A stretch of 64,000 bases of DNA, taken from the NCBI GenBank assembly GCA_949752745.1, contig OX457027.1:13423556-13487555 (forward strand), given 5' to 3'. Numbering within the stretch: position 1 is the stretch's first letter; every line of letters begins with the position of its first letter. Position numbers and translations under genes: made by a program. The notes beneath the pieces are model-generated. The model did not search any database and was not told the origin of the DNA. It was given only the letters and a program-made list of their open reading frames with translations. Positions 11,050-23,431 of this stretch are shown in pieces. This DNA comes from Protula sp. h YS-2021 (lineage: Eukaryota; Annelida; Polychaeta; Sabellida; Serpulidae).

Positions 11050-12530
11050 CTATAAAATAAACATTTATTGTATTGACATATGTATATGTGATTTGGTTCA
11101 GAGAAAGATATTGAGAGGACACTTATAATTAAGAAACTAATATTACAGATATATCGGAGCTGCAAAACAATAATGCGCCGAAGGTTTAACGTTAAAAAGG
11201 TTATCTAAATGTTAAAGATGAAATGAATATGCCAGACTTGGTTAAAAATAAAATACCTTTTAATTTGTTTATACTGATTTTACATTAAATTTCTTTGTTG
11301 GATACTTAAAATAAGATTACGGCAATATATTTCTAAATAGGATTTATTAAATTAAAACTAGTTCAAATGATAAGCATTTTTTGTTCTTTTAAGGTTCAAT
11401 TGTGTCATTTTCTTTAAAGCTGAAGATATGTGTTTCAAAATTAATTTAAATAAAATTAAAAGTATTAATACAAAAGACAGACAAACCTGACTTTGAATAA
11501 ATGTATTTGATTTAGTTTACTTCTCGAAATGCAGTATTGTTATTCTTATATATTTATGAATATCCAGATTTTACTACCGCTTATATTCAATTCAGTTTTA
11601 ATTTTATCCTACTTATATCTGTGATTAAGCTGTTAATGTGCTGATATTTAGTTATAGAAGACAACAAATAAAACAGCACTTAATTATATTTGTTTTGTCT
11701 ATTCTTTTCTAACCTATAAACGGAGACATTATTGAATGTTATCTTATTCTAATTAGTTCTTAGTGTCGTTACGTTGCATATTGGTCTCCCTTGAGCATAA
11801 AATGTAGATAAGCTATTAACAACAACTTTTATGTGACAAGTGTGCATTGAACGATTGCTTAAGAACGATTTCTACATTTACACCGGCCTTATTGATCTTC
11901 ATATGAATTACTTAAGTGGCTGGTGAGGCTTTGTCTAGCATTACGGATAAAGAACTCCAATTTGTTTATAGATTATATGTTTATTGACACAGTCTCGTCT
12001 ATGAGCTTTGAGGTATTATCTTTATCCTTCGAAGTATTTATGCATTCAAAGCGGACGTTTTGTACATGCAAAACATTAAATGACACTGTCACTAGATAAC
12101 TTGATTCTTGTCGCATTTGGAATATATGCAAGAAACATTAAAGAATATTTCGCATAACAAACTTAATAATTAATTCTTGGCCTTAAGTACACAAAATAAA
12201 ATAACGCAATTTCAAAACACGACGTAATTTTTTCATTCTTAGGTTTAAGTACTTCGAATGCAATTACTGTCTATCAATTATAAGCCTAACGTCACTCTAT
12301 TACTTGACTGGCTTGACACAAACACAACATTAATGAAAAGAAATTTACATGTTGCAGTCTGACATCTTTCTAAAACGACGATATGATCATGTTATTTCTA
12401 GTTCTGAAGCATGCACAACTACGGTCCACATAAAGGCAAAATCAATTGAAATGAACAAAAACACGCTCAGATGCAAGGGCTTTGTTAAAATGAAGGATGG
12501 CAAACATCCGGTATGCTATACACCGTCATG
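11050..12530. other. Very AT-rich sequence, no gene recognised
   Basis: Dense in A and T with no supported exons. It could hold introns of the gene whose exon lies at 10511-11044, but no donor/acceptor pair with a coding match was seen. Confidence 0.35.
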
Positions 12531-13290
12531 TCACAAGCGACAATATCCTTAACGCTCAGGATGGGTGAAACAACGATTGGCCGTCTTCAGGAACGTCACC
12601 AAGACCTGTCCAACCAAGGGTGACCACGCCGGAACAAGATATCCGAATGAGCTATCTGAACGATGCACTTTCGCGATCGCTTTCGGTGTGCAGAAGCAAT
12701 GATGCTAGTGAAATAAGGTAGACATAAAAGCCGTATCAGTAGATAAACTGGGCTAAGCCGATGGTGCGAGTGGAATAATGCACTGACGATCACCGTCGGA
12801 TCGGTGTTTAAACAAAGGCGTTGATATTTTTGATTAGACTCGGCAACAATATGGAAAACAGATGGTCATCGGTCTCATTGCGTTGCGCAGTATTTAGCGG
12901 CAACTTCTGATGTTTCAAAATTATGTCGGCAAACGGACAAGTCGCACAATCCGTCCATGACGTTGACAGATTTGGGGAAGGGAAAACGATGGTGTGGAAT
13001 GTTTTGTTTTGGGTTCCTTTCGTTTTAGGTTTCGTTGTGCGGAAGGCGAAATTCTACCGTACTCTACAATCGGCCGTACAGTGATTTTGGCGCACGACAA
13101 CGTTCGCTTAAAGTTGTACAAATCTGATGTGTGCTAATCAGATCCAGGCCCTTCAATAGCCTCCGAACTTAACTGTCTTGAACCCAACTGAATACGTTTG
13201 AGATATGCTCGACCGTAGAAGTGAACGCCGCCGCCACAAAATCCTGCGGATTGATTACGAAACGGCACAGTATTCCGGTATTGAGTACAA
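12531..13290 (+). pseudogene. Tc1/mariner-type transposase relic
   Basis: Translating in shifting frames gives Tc1-like segments in the right order. At 12531-12600 is the helix-turn-helix end TTIGRLQERHQ. After a frameshift comes RPVQPRVTTPEQDIRM, typical of the linker before the second DNA-binding helix. At about 13180-13240 the frame gives LNPTEYV, a stop in place of the usual Trp, then DMLDRRSERRR, the conserved region around the third catalytic acidic residue. The middle, which should hold the first two Asp residues, is scrambled by stops and indels. Tc1 transposases cut and paste DNA elements at TA sites. No terminal inverted repeats were found. The copy is old and dead. Confidence 0.8.
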
Positions 13291-16200
13291 ATCAGCTTAT
13301 TTTGTGAATGCCTCATCAATGTATACATCCAGACCAGGTAGAGAACACAAAATATTGAACACTGGAAAGTGCACCATGGCTTTAAAATGTTCGCATTGAA
13401 TATTTTTAGATATTTGTAACGAATATGTCTTTTGCTATTTTGTGAACTTTAAGTAACTTGCGGGGAATACTTTTTTAAATGTGAAGACTTACATCTGTCA
13501 TTTCGATTTTACATTACACAAGTACAGTAAATGATAACTTAAATATGTGGTTTAGTACAAAGGTTGCATTTTTCACTTAAAGGTGTTATCTACAAATTAC
13601 GCATGCATTTTTTAAAATTTTCAACTCTCCCTTCCCAACTGTGGACTTAATTTGTGTACTGATTCTGAAGTCGCTGATTCGTGCATTCTTGCAACTTGTA
13701 CTCTTTTTTAGCCTTTAAAATACAATAGTATTTACAGCAAGATTTTAAGTATCATAACAACATTACTTTAAATATTTTACGTTAATACACGTTTGACAAT
13801 TATCGGGCTTTATCCTACAATCAGCAGTTTAACCTATAAGCTTCTATCTGATAATTAACCCCATAAATCCTGACTATTATTTTAGTAAAAATGGATAAAC
13901 TATAAAGTTCAAAGAGCCTCTAATGTTGCTGTATTTTACTTCTATTGTTGCAAAAAATATTTAAAAATTTGAATTATGCACATACTTTATTCGAATAAGT
14001 TATCATTTATGTATCATTATACGCAATGAAAATCTTAACGTTATGTCTTACGTTCATATGCTTTATGTTTCAGATATATACGCAATCTCCATGCTTGTTC
14101 CATCCCCTTTTACCTCCAGCCACCATTAAGAATTTCCGCTACCCAATGCGTTTCCACTCAAACTTGGTCTGTCAGTGGAGAAAAATGTGGATTAGGTGCA
14201 TGCACCTGAAGTGGTCATTGTTCTGTCTTCAGTTGTGATACTATTTTTTTCACGGGTATTTCAGGCATAAAACTTTCTCAGATTTTGCATCAATTGTCGC
14301 CACTTAGAAATTTGCTGTCAGTCTTGGCTTGCACTTAGAAGCGATGTACTGGCTTCGCACGAAGAATTAAGGGTCCTTCTATGTTAATGTGTTGCCCTCA
14401 CATGCACCCACCGCAGCGACGATTTGTGTTACTACACAACCAACCACATAATTGACGACCGAAACGCCAGTAGTGGTTCATTCCAATCACCAACTCTCAC
14501 TTTTACGACCTTCATACAGCCAATTATATGACAACAGTGCCACGCCTGATGCTATATATGTTTTCCTCAGTCACTTCAAAACTATCTTATCTCTCTGTTT
14601 ATCCATGTGTCGCTCCACATGCGTCGTTCCGATCTGTGTGCACAATGTGCTAGCTTACACCACCATACAAAAATTGGTAGGAAATTTCCTCATCTGGTTG
14701 ATCTTCAGCAATTTTTCCATTTCCGTACGCTAAGCAACAGTGGGTCGCCTGTCCATTTTGTACTTTTTCCTTTTTCACCTTTGTACATAGAACAGCTGTC
14801 TATAAACCTAAAGCAAGTGGGTAGTGGTCATATATTTGCCTCGTTGGACATCAGCATTACCGGCGTCCAGGACCAGTATTAAAGTGCAAAAAACTGTGCA
14901 AGAACAGAAGTCTTCTTTCTCACTTCTCGAGAACAGATACCAGAGTGTATTGGTGGTGGTGGGAGAGGGCTTGGTTATCACTTCATTTGCTGGGGATTAA
15001 ATACGTTCTACAGATTTTATATCCACAAAATTTTTTACATAGTTGCAGTCTTCGAAAACATCGATTTCGAAGTTAAACATGGCTGAAAACTGAGTAATGA
15101 ATCTACATTTAAAACGCTTTTTAACAAATATGATTTGTTTGATTTATATTATTAAATAGCTTACTTAGCTTGTGATAGATGACTAGGAATCTCCCTTATT
15201 CGCCCACCCCCATCTACTGATAAGAAGCCTCAGCTTTCCAAATGGCAACAAAATGTGCTCAAACTTCTACACAAGCCTTGAAATATTTCCTTATTTGGTG
15301 GAATGAGTATCTGGGTTGTTTAACTGAATGCATTTTTGGCGCTGGGATGTACGCTTAGCATATAGAAGGGCTAGTACTATCAACCGAATGGGATATTTGT
15401 CAGTCATATACTGAATGCCAACGCCACGCTTATAATAATGGAGCTAAAATAGGAGGGACGGTTATTGCATTAGAAAACTTTTTGTTGTTGTTGTTGTTAA
15501 TTTAAACGAGTTTGAACGCTTTATTGTACAGATGTCTTATTTAAAAACCCAGAAACATTGTACCGTTCCCAAGGTCTTTGGATTGTTTCACTCCAAAACA
15601 TGACACAGGCATTTTGTGAAAAGGTAAAGGCAACATATACAATGTTAAAACTGACCAAAAAAAGTCTGGTCGAAAAACTCATAAAATGATTTCTGGAAAT
15701 GAGGTGAACAAATACTACTTTAAGAAATAGAAAAGAAACAGTTTTGTCATTAAATATAAATAGACTAATTTACAGCAAAGTAAAAAAATAGCGTTTGAAC
15801 AGATTTTTACCTCATAACAGCTAATGCAGGATGGCTCACACAGCTTCTTGTTTTGTCTGTGGCAGCCGTAATAATAATACAGTTGAGTCATTGAAATGTT
15901 AGATAGTTTCAACCACGCATGTTCTGCACATTATGAGTTACATCTTTCTTCGCAGGTAATAAGATATCTTGACTGATGATCTTCCCATTCTCCTCAAAGG
16001 CCTTTAAGGCCTTCTGAAACTCAACTGATTCGTTATGTGTATATGCGAATATATCGTGTTATATTATGTATTCTTTATCCCCTTCTCACCAGTGGTCAGT
16101 CAATGATCAAACTTTTCAGATCTTTGTGAATAATTGCGTCCTGCAATTGTTAGTAAACAATACAATATTTTTTCGGTAAGGTGTATTTTATCAAACTGTA

Positions 16201-17340
16201 GAATCACGTTGTAATTGTTTCAGGAGCAGAGTCTATTTGTTGCACTTTTATACATGTCTTCCAAAATTTTACTTTGGGGTCGATATATAAAATACAGAAT
16301 GGTGTATAGCAACAGCAAGTCTCACAAAAATCGATTTGTTATGCATACGACTTAAAGCTTTGCTTCTGTAACACGTCGTCTTTGCAACAAACACAATTCG
16401 CACTCAATTGCTTCCCAGAGGTACCCACCCTCACAAGAGAACTCCCATATTTTAAAGCTATCGAATTTTCTGTAAACTCACTCTCACTCAACAATTGGTC
16501 AATAGATTGGTCAGTCAAGGTTCTGTTGTGTTTGATTTCTTTATTTGAGCTTGAGCGCCCCGTTACCAATCGAATGGCTGTTTGGATTTGCATTAGTATT
16601 GAGGTATCTTTTGTTGACACTTATTCATAATTTTATCATTTCAGACAAGATATCAGTGTACATTGCTCATGGCATTAGCATCCGTTAAGTACTAAAGAGA
16701 AATAGAGTGTAATGTCCATGAAAAGCTCTGGTCTTACAATCATCTTCGCTCTTTTTTTTTTTTTTGAGATGCACATTTGGTGATGTAGGGTTTACATACG
16801 TCCGAGCAGGTTGTGATACCAGCCTTGCCGCGTTCAAAATATGCGGTGACATCATTTGTAAATAAGTAACTGACATACAATAGAACCCAAAGATCTCAGT
16901 TTTAAATATCTGTTCCTGTTTCCTGTATTAAAATAGCAACAGATGCTTTGAACAGATCAAGCGCATGATATTTTTTCATATGGCTAATGAAGCTGAGAAA
17001 CAGTTCTTTCTGATGCTTCTAACAGCTCCGCTAGCTGACTAACTATCTGAATACTTTTTAAGTAATATGACAATGGCATGTATTTGAGTCACTCGATTCA
17101 TATAAGTGTCTTTTTGTCGCTCCAAAATTTAATTGGACAGTGTCTGCAGCTTTTAAAAAACCAGCACTTGCACACATTGGTCTCAATGGAACAGCTCTCT
17201 AGGTAAAGAAACATACAGCGAGAATAGATCGTTCATTTTCTTAGCTAGATAGACGAAATTTCTACCTTCAAACAGCAAACTGGCTGGTTAGTAATATTTT
17301 CTCAAGAAACTGGCTAGAAAAGAGGAACATTTGAAAGGGA
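13291..17340. other. Long intergenic stretch without supported genes
   Basis: About 4 kb with no recognisable conserved exon. A short TTG microsatellite lies at 15481-15498. Open frames at 14026-14238, 14452-14882 and 16339-16630 were examined and show no family resemblance. A small frame at about 15831-15900 reads MAHTASCFVCGSRNNN on the + strand, vaguely zinc-finger-like, but stops at once. Confidence 0.35.
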
Positions 17341-17342
17341 TA

Positions 17343-18010
17343 ACGGGAGTTTCCGAAAAGAAGCCCTGAGCTTCTAAACGGAAATTCGACATTTTGAGCT
17401 TCTCATATTGAAACCAAATAGAAGCCCCGGGGGCTTCTATTCGGAAACAGTTTCCAAATAGAAGCACTGGTGCTTTTATTATTATTTCGACCATTCGTTC
17501 AATAAAAAAGAAAAACAAACAATTGTCAAACCGCGCTTTTATTGAGGCTGTTTCAAATCAAGTAGAAAGAGCAATGCCGATAGCAAAAATCCCACCCTGT
17601 TTAAAGGCATTTTGTGACACGAAAGTTGGCGGTGGAGTAAAAAATAAAAATTCCATTTTTATAATTTCTAAGGCCTTATTTGTCACATTGTGGATTCCAC
17701 CAAGCAAAAAGCTGGCTACATCGCGAGTACCCTCTACTCCAGAATACAGGCGCGAGTAGGGGGTTGTATTGTGTTGACAAAAGGGGGAGGATTAGGGGTT
17801 GTTTGTGTACTCAGGGGGATTGAACGCAGCAGTAGAGCAAGTAAACATTCACTAGCACTGAAGATGTCAAGTGGAGCTTTAATTTGAAAACGATTTTTAT
17901 TGTAGCCACTTTTAAACCAAATAGAAGCCCCGGGGTTTCTATTCGGAAACAGTTTGCAAAAAAAGCCCCGAAGCTTCTATTTGGGCGGGCTTCTTTTCGG
18001 AAACTCCCGG
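17343..18010. mobile_element. Family B MITE with TA target duplication
   Basis: A 668-bp non-coding element whose left end CGGGAGTTTCCGAAAAGAAG is matched in inverted form at the right end (CTTCTTTTCGGAAACTCCCG). TA flanks both sides (17341-17342 and 18011-18012), the duplication made by Tc1/mariner-type transposases. A second inverted pair lies inside: CAAATAGAAGCCCCGGG at about 17412 and again near 17920, next to TCTATTCGGAAACAGTTT. A sister copy sits in a TTC5 intron at 34047-34690. It has no transposase and would have depended on one in trans. Confidence 0.85.
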
Positions 18011-18098
18011 TAAGTTTGCCTTGTGGACTTCTTTGACCATTTATAGCTAAGTTAAGCACATTTCAATTTTTGTCGGGAACCTTCGCAAAAATATAAAC

Positions 18099-18125
18099 GT
18101 GCATTATCCTCACCACTGTTTTCTA
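18099..18125 (+). repeat. 27-bp motif, inverted partner at 26405-26431
   Basis: Begins GTGCATTATCCTCACCACTG. The inverted partner at 26405-26431 differs at 2 of 27 positions. The pair brackets the two DIRS-like relics, and DIRS elements carry inverted terminal repeats, so this may be the remnant of such ends. Chance or an unrelated transposon end remains possible. Confidence 0.45.
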
Positions 18126-18264
18126 CCGATGAGGGAGAGGTGACCGCGGCATCCACTTAAGAGAAAGGTAACATCGTTCATGAGTAGGGTAATCCCCAGA
18201 ACGTAGATCCCGTTCCCACTGAGAAGAGCAGAAATCTTGTACAACGGTGTCCAGAAAGAGAAGG

Positions 18265-18909
18265 ATGTCAGATGACTTACATACTAGTTCAGATACGGAA
18301 TCAAATGGTACGGATTAAGAAAACTGTGATCCGACGAAAGCTGAAATAAAGAAAGTGCTCCCCAAAAATCTTCAGAGTTATGTGGGAAAACACTTCAATT
18401 TCTTCCTTAAGGATGAATTCATGAAGAATATCCTAAAGGACTGTGAAGTGCCAAAATTTGTGGAATTCAAACCACAATGTATCGATTCCGAGAAGAGAGA
18501 TGTATTAATCGAATCCAAGGCCATTTCAGTGCACAAGGATTTTAAGCAAGTGCAAATGGCTCTGCTGAAGTCCATGGGTCAAATCTCTAAGCTGTGGCAG
18601 CAGATGGATAAAATTAGGAAGATACGAAGAGACACGGATGGCCTCACCTTTGAGAAGACGCTGAAAAAAACCGTGATCTGCATCGGCCAAGTGTATGTTC
18701 AGGCCAAACATTCTGGTAGGAAGAATGTTGTCTCACGCATTGTTGGGGATAAAAACAAGACCTCTGAGATCACAACGAAACATGAGAAGGAGCTCGCGGA
18801 AGCCGGCAATGATTTTTTAAGAGGAAAGTTTCTCAAAGTGTTGGAGACCAACGCAAAAAGGAGGAAGGAGGCGAAAGGCTTAAAGGCAACTTTGGCTAAA
18901 CCAAAGTAA
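18265..18909 (+). pseudogene. DIRS-like retroelement 1: gag-like ORF
   Basis: From ATG at 18265 a frame of 215 codons runs to a TAA at 18907-18909, broken once by an in-frame TAA at 18316. The product is Lys-rich and helical: a region around VQMALLKSMGQISKLW is followed by a segment LKKTVICIGQVYVQAKHSGR and a basic C-terminus rich in KAKRRKEAK-like sequence. This layout is that of the first ORF (gag-like) of DIRS/Ngaro elements, and the downstream reverse transcriptase relic at 19320-19760 supports the assignment. The gag-like protein is thought to package element RNA. One stop only, so decay here is light compared with the pol region. Confidence 0.6.
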
Positions 18910-19319
18910 CAGCCCTTTCTGAAGCTGCCCTCACTTGGACAGGCACGTGGGGTCAAAAGGCGATATACACAGAGTCACAACAGCAAGTATGACTTTGATT
19001 TCATTAAAAGCTGCAGTCAAGATGAATCTTGTAATCAAGATTACCAGTACAGAACTTCAAATCCTTCGACAAATATTGAACAAAGTTTCAAAATCAAAGT
19101 CCACCAAGTATGGACAATCAAGTAAAAGCAAGAGAATTTCCTGTGAAAGCAAACAAAGGAGTCCTGCAAAACACTGGTCAAAGATAAGACAAGGAGGTTT
19201 GAGTTTAAATTTGAAAAGAAATCAGAAGGATTTGAAAGAGTAGTAGTAGGGGAAAAATAAAACACTTCCTTCCGAGTTGGTTAAGGTCAACAAGAAATTC
19301 CAAAGTTTTGGACATTGTG

Positions 19320-19760
19320 ACAGGTCTACGATTAACCTTTGTTTCAAATCCAATTCAATTAATTCTTGATTTCAACCAAAGAGTGCGAACAAGGAAGGAT
19401 GGAGGAATGAGACCAGTATTCTGTCTGAAGAATTAAGTCAATTTCTGGAGTATCAACAGCTCAAAGTGGAAAACATCAAGGATGCAAGGCCAGGAGATTA
19501 CACGTAACATTTCACCTGAAGGAAGCTTATTTCTCAGTTCCGATGGAGGAGAAGAGTCAGTTTAAATGAAGAAAGAATATCAACTTTTAGCAACGGCGTT
19601 CGGTATGGATTCAGCACCAAGGGCACTTAGCAAGTTAACGAAATCCACAGTGTCGTTTTTACGGAAGATGGGTATAAGTGTAGTAATATTCTTGGATGAT
19701 TTGATCCTACCAAACCAAGACAAGGAGAAGTTGATTCAAGATTTCAATTCTTATATCCTG
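19320..19760 (+). pseudogene. DIRS-like retroelement 1: reverse transcriptase relic
   Basis: Fragments of a DIRS-type reverse transcriptase appear in order but in different frames: RTRKDGGMRPVFCL, then EYQQLKVENIKDARPGDYT, then LKEAYFSVPMEEKS, then the palm segment ending SVVIFLDDLIL, which contains the catalytic Asp pair. Stops and frameshifts lie between them. The frame around the active site stays open from 19566 to 19934, but similarity fades after about 19760. RNase H and the tyrosine recombinase expected downstream are not seen. Reverse transcriptase copies element RNA into DNA. Confidence 0.75.
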
Positions 19761-19934
19761 TCAGGTGATGGAGTATCGGGGGTTTCAATTGTGCACCATA
19801 CAAGCAGTATTTTAATTTCGAAAATATCAGCTTGCAGACTACAAAGCCATCACTATGGGTTTTCCAATGTATTAACATTGGTTATTGCGATCCATAAAAA
19901 ATTATTTGGAATAACACCACATGGGTACCCTTAA

Positions 19935-20814
19935 CGGGTGCCCTGTAGCTATGTTTACTATGCCTGTCAACCAACCGACCAATCAGCGCAAGCTGCAGTT
20001 CCTATCATGTGATCAAGCCACTCCCAACTTATCGCGATCCGAGTGACAGGAGTTTTTCTCCGTTTGATTTTTGTAAAAATGACGGATCAAACTCAAGGTA
20101 AATGCATACTGTTGTGGATATTATTTATCTTGGGTACATATGCCGTAAGTTTGGGCTTGCTCTGTGTACGTTTGCGATGTTTGCTGACTTTGATGATTCC
20201 TACACGTTATAATTCTGGGTTTTGTCAAACCGTCTTTCGTTCGGTAAATGCTTCCCAGTCATCAGAACGTAGTGTGGGTTATGCGTAATAGACAGTGGAA
20301 TGGTTTCCGGGAGATTTTCTCGTTTGTCCATTTCGAGGTTTTTTCCTCATTGTCAGTAAACAGTTTGCATCGCTTGGGCTGTGCAAACGGGAAAGTTTCC
20401 ACTTCCCACCGTCCTCCTTTCCTTATGCCGGCGCCAGGGCATTGTAGAAGAGCTGGGCACGCTGTTGTCATGGATCCAGGAAGTTTGTTCTTCTCTTGCC
20501 TTCAGACTGGGACAACTTCTTCGGGGAGTTGTTTACACTTTCTCTTGCTGTGGTTTGACACGCCTTTTTCTTTTTCATATAGGTGTTTATCACATTAAGA
20601 GTAGTGTAGCCGTTTGCTAGTCACATTTATCTCGGTGCGGAATCGATCATGTGTTAGCTATAGTGGCGTCGTACCTTTTTCAGGCACGACATTTCGGCAC
20701 CACGTCTGTTGGAACTATCCTGGCAGTTTGAGCAGCTCCAGTGGTGTCCCCACTGACGTGTGCTGTGGAGTTAGCGTGGGTCTGTGTTCCCTATGCGCGT
20801 AGTTACTCTGTGGT
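19935..20814. other. Stretch upstream of DIRS-like element 2
   Basis: No conserved protein or RNA was recognised. Base composition becomes GC-richer than the flanks, matching the DIRS-like element 2 that follows, so part of it may be that element's leader. Confidence 0.35.
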
Positions 20815-21110
20815 ACGCACTCCCAGGAGTTTTGGAGTGCCACCGAATCAGAATGTTTCCGTAGAGGAGTGCAACCAGCTTGGAATCCTTCCGATTGGGA
20901 GTGCTTCCGACGCTTAACGCCACCGGCTCGGAATTGCTCCGACTTGGAGTGCCTCCAATTTCGAATGCTTCCGACTTGGATTGGCTCCATCTTGGAGTGC
21001 CACCGCCTCGGAATCGTCCCCACTCGGAATAGTTCCGACTCGGAGTGCCTCAAACTGGAATGATTCCAACTTGGGGAGGTTCCGACTTGGGGTGTCGCTG
21101 CGTTGCAGCT
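20815..21110. repeat. Degenerate 15-bp minisatellite
   Basis: About twenty imperfect units resembling GGAGTGCCTCCGACTTG (commonly 15 bp), with alternating TTCCGACT and GAATG variants. As the period is a multiple of three, several frames stay open on both strands and give five-residue repeats; these are by-products, not evidence of a protein. It lies directly upstream of the gag-like ORFs of DIRS-like element 2, possibly in its leader. Confidence 0.65.
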
Positions 21111-22505
21111 GTTTCTATTCAGAATGGTTCCGTCTCGGCGGCAGAACAGCGCTCTGGAATGCCACCGTATCGGAATATCTTCCGTGTGGGATATCGCCGT
21201 TTTGTGGTGCTCACGAGGAGCATTTCCCACTCCAGGACGTGGTTCGTCGGATTGCCACCGATTTTTGGAGTGCACAGATGGGAGTTGCGGTGCCTCAGTG
21301 TAATTGCCGTTCTGTTCGTAATACCCTCTACTCCCTTGTTCTGGTGTGTGTGTGCATTGTTACAATTTGCAAATACTACCTTTGTTTATCTATTAGCTCT
21401 GGTAGTTTTTTTCGTTAGAAAAAAACGGACAACTTAACAGTCTAACAGTAAGATTGCTTGCTTCTCTTTGATCGTTGATGCATACTATTTCTGCACCTTT
21501 TTCTTGCAACACCTTTCTTGTATGTTGCTGTTCTGCTTGTAGAGACGCTATAGATGCCGTGTGCTGTAGAGTCATGTGCTCACATCAAGCGTGCTGGTGA
21601 TCCACATTCACGCTGCCTGGCCTGCATTCGCCGCTGAGGCATTCCGCCATGCACACTTGAGAGTCGTGTGATCAGTGCACACACTTGGACGCCATGTTCG
21701 CCTTTATTCTCCAGCAACAGGAGTTTGCGAGGGTGCGGAACAGGGGTCGCAGGCGCTCCAAGAGTGACAGGTCGTCGGCATCACTGCAAGGCCTTTCTCC
21801 CCTCAACTTGCCTTCCACGATGGCGTTGGATACGAATACCCAGGAGGTGTTTCAAGCGCAGAAACTGATTCCTAAAACTATTCCGTTGTCTGCTTTACAA
21901 TCGGTCGAGTCTGAGCAACAGGGACTTATTCCGCAGCAGAGGCAAATTAATGTTACTGCTCCCACTACAACAGTGTTAGTGATTGAAACCTCTGCACTGT
22001 AGGCCCCCATTCAATTTCTTGTGAATGTTCCATTACACACGGATATTACGACTGACATGGCAGTAGTGCCTCATGTGCAATCGTCGCAACCATCTTCGGC
22101 CGCTGGGGAATTAGACACTGCGATTTCTACGGCGGTTAGAAATGTGTTGCGGGGGTCTTCCCTTCGGAGAAAGGAACTGTCTCCCTTGAAGAAATTTGCA
22201 TTAAGTCTTAACCTGCATCTGGACACGTTGCGTCATGCTTCCGACGATGAGTTGAAGATGTTACGCAGCTTGGCCTCCAAGTCGGGTTCAGTGGCGTCGG
22301 CTACGTTACGCCTTAACTCTGCTCCACCGGCCACAGTGACTAATCAGTCGTCTTCACCCAAAGATGGGCAGTCGCATCCCCCTCCACTCCCCCTCATTGT
22401 GCCAATTCAGCCGTTGACTGGTAAACCCAGCGCGTTGCGAAGGAGAGCAGTTCATGATTCTTCGTCCGAGTCCGCATAGAATTCTTCGTCGGGCGAAGAG
22501 GAGCA

Positions 22506-23120
22506 ACTTTTGTTCAGTGAACACGAGCAGGTTCAACCGGAAGTCTCGGAATCTCACACCGTGATTGCGACGACATCACTCACGGTTCCGTTAACACGAC
22601 CATAGCCTCTGTCTCTGCCACAAGCTACAGTGTCGCATACTGCGCAATCCACAGCGCATCAGCACTCGCCGCTAGAGGACTTCAGGGCTTTCAGGCCAGT
22701 ACGTACTCCGACGCCGCCAGGGATGGAGCTTCCACCGGGAGAGTGGGAAGAGGCTTCCACTACGTATTTTTCGGCAGTGGATGTCCCCTTTAAAGACATT
22801 CTGAAGTTTATTGCCGACAATTCTGCAGCTTCAATAGTGACTTTACAACAACACGTCAGTCGGCCAGCCCTCTTTTTTGGCTCAAGCGCAGCCCCATCAG
22901 CGGGAGGATTTCATGGCGTTGTCTACAGCTCCCTGCGTCACTAGTGTCTTACAGGCAAGCATGGAAGAACTGCAGTCAATGCAGCAAACTCGCCCACGTC
23001 CTTGGTCGCGTTTGTGCCTTTGAAGGTACTACGTGTGAAGACGGCAGCTTATCAATCCAGTGGTGGGGTCTTGCTCGTACACCCGCAAGTGTATCCCAGA
23101 GATATGGCTCCGTGGCTTTC
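22506..23120 (+). repeat. 615-bp exact direct repeat, copy 1
   Basis: Repeated without visible difference at 23429-24043, an offset of 923 bp. Both copies encode the same 104-residue gag segment that begins MSHTAQSTAHQHSPLEDF. The copies are separated by segment E (23118-23431), which itself recurs at 26527-26840. Confidence 0.9.
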
Positions 23121-23431
23121 GTTTGATAATTACAAAAGTGCGATGCCTGCATAGGCATGCAGTTAGTCAGACAATTAGACAAACAATCCGTAACCTGCCT
23201 ATCGCAAAGACTGTAGGTAGAACTCAGAAATGCTTTTGTTGTTGCAGGCCCAAATAGGAAAAAAATAGCTGTTGAAAAAAAATATATCTGTTTAGACATG
23301 GCGGAGAAAAGAAGTGACTATACGGTATAATGTGAATTTTTAATAAAACGTGCTTCTACGAACATTCCAATATATAAGATCATATACCTAGCCGTAACAT
23401 GAAATATAGCGTATAATAAGCGAAAACCACT
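23118..23431 (+). repeat. 314-bp segment E, copy 1, between the duplicated gag arms
   Basis: Starts TTCGTTTGATAATTACAAAA and ends GCGAAAACCACT. It is identical by eye to 26527-26840, offset 3409 bp. It overlaps the gag arms by 2-3 bases at each edge (TTC on the left, ACT on the right), which looks like microhomology at the junctions. It has no recognised gene; a - strand frame opening MSKQIYFFSTAIFFLFG has no known relatives. Confidence 0.9.

Noticed and set aside
15831..15900. Small Cys-containing frame MAHTASCFVCGSRNNN as a zinc-finger exon
   Set aside because: It stops after 23 residues and has no neighbouring exon; the opposite strand is also open, so evidence is insufficient.
20715..21437. 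Long overlapping ORFs on both strands
   Set aside because: Explained by the 15-bp minisatellite and GC-rich leader; the frames conflict and show no known domain.
22976..23299. 107-codon - strand ORF opening MSKQIYFFSTAIFFLFG as a secreted protein
   Set aside because: It spans the junction of segment E and the gag arm; the other E copy ends differently, so the frame is accidental.
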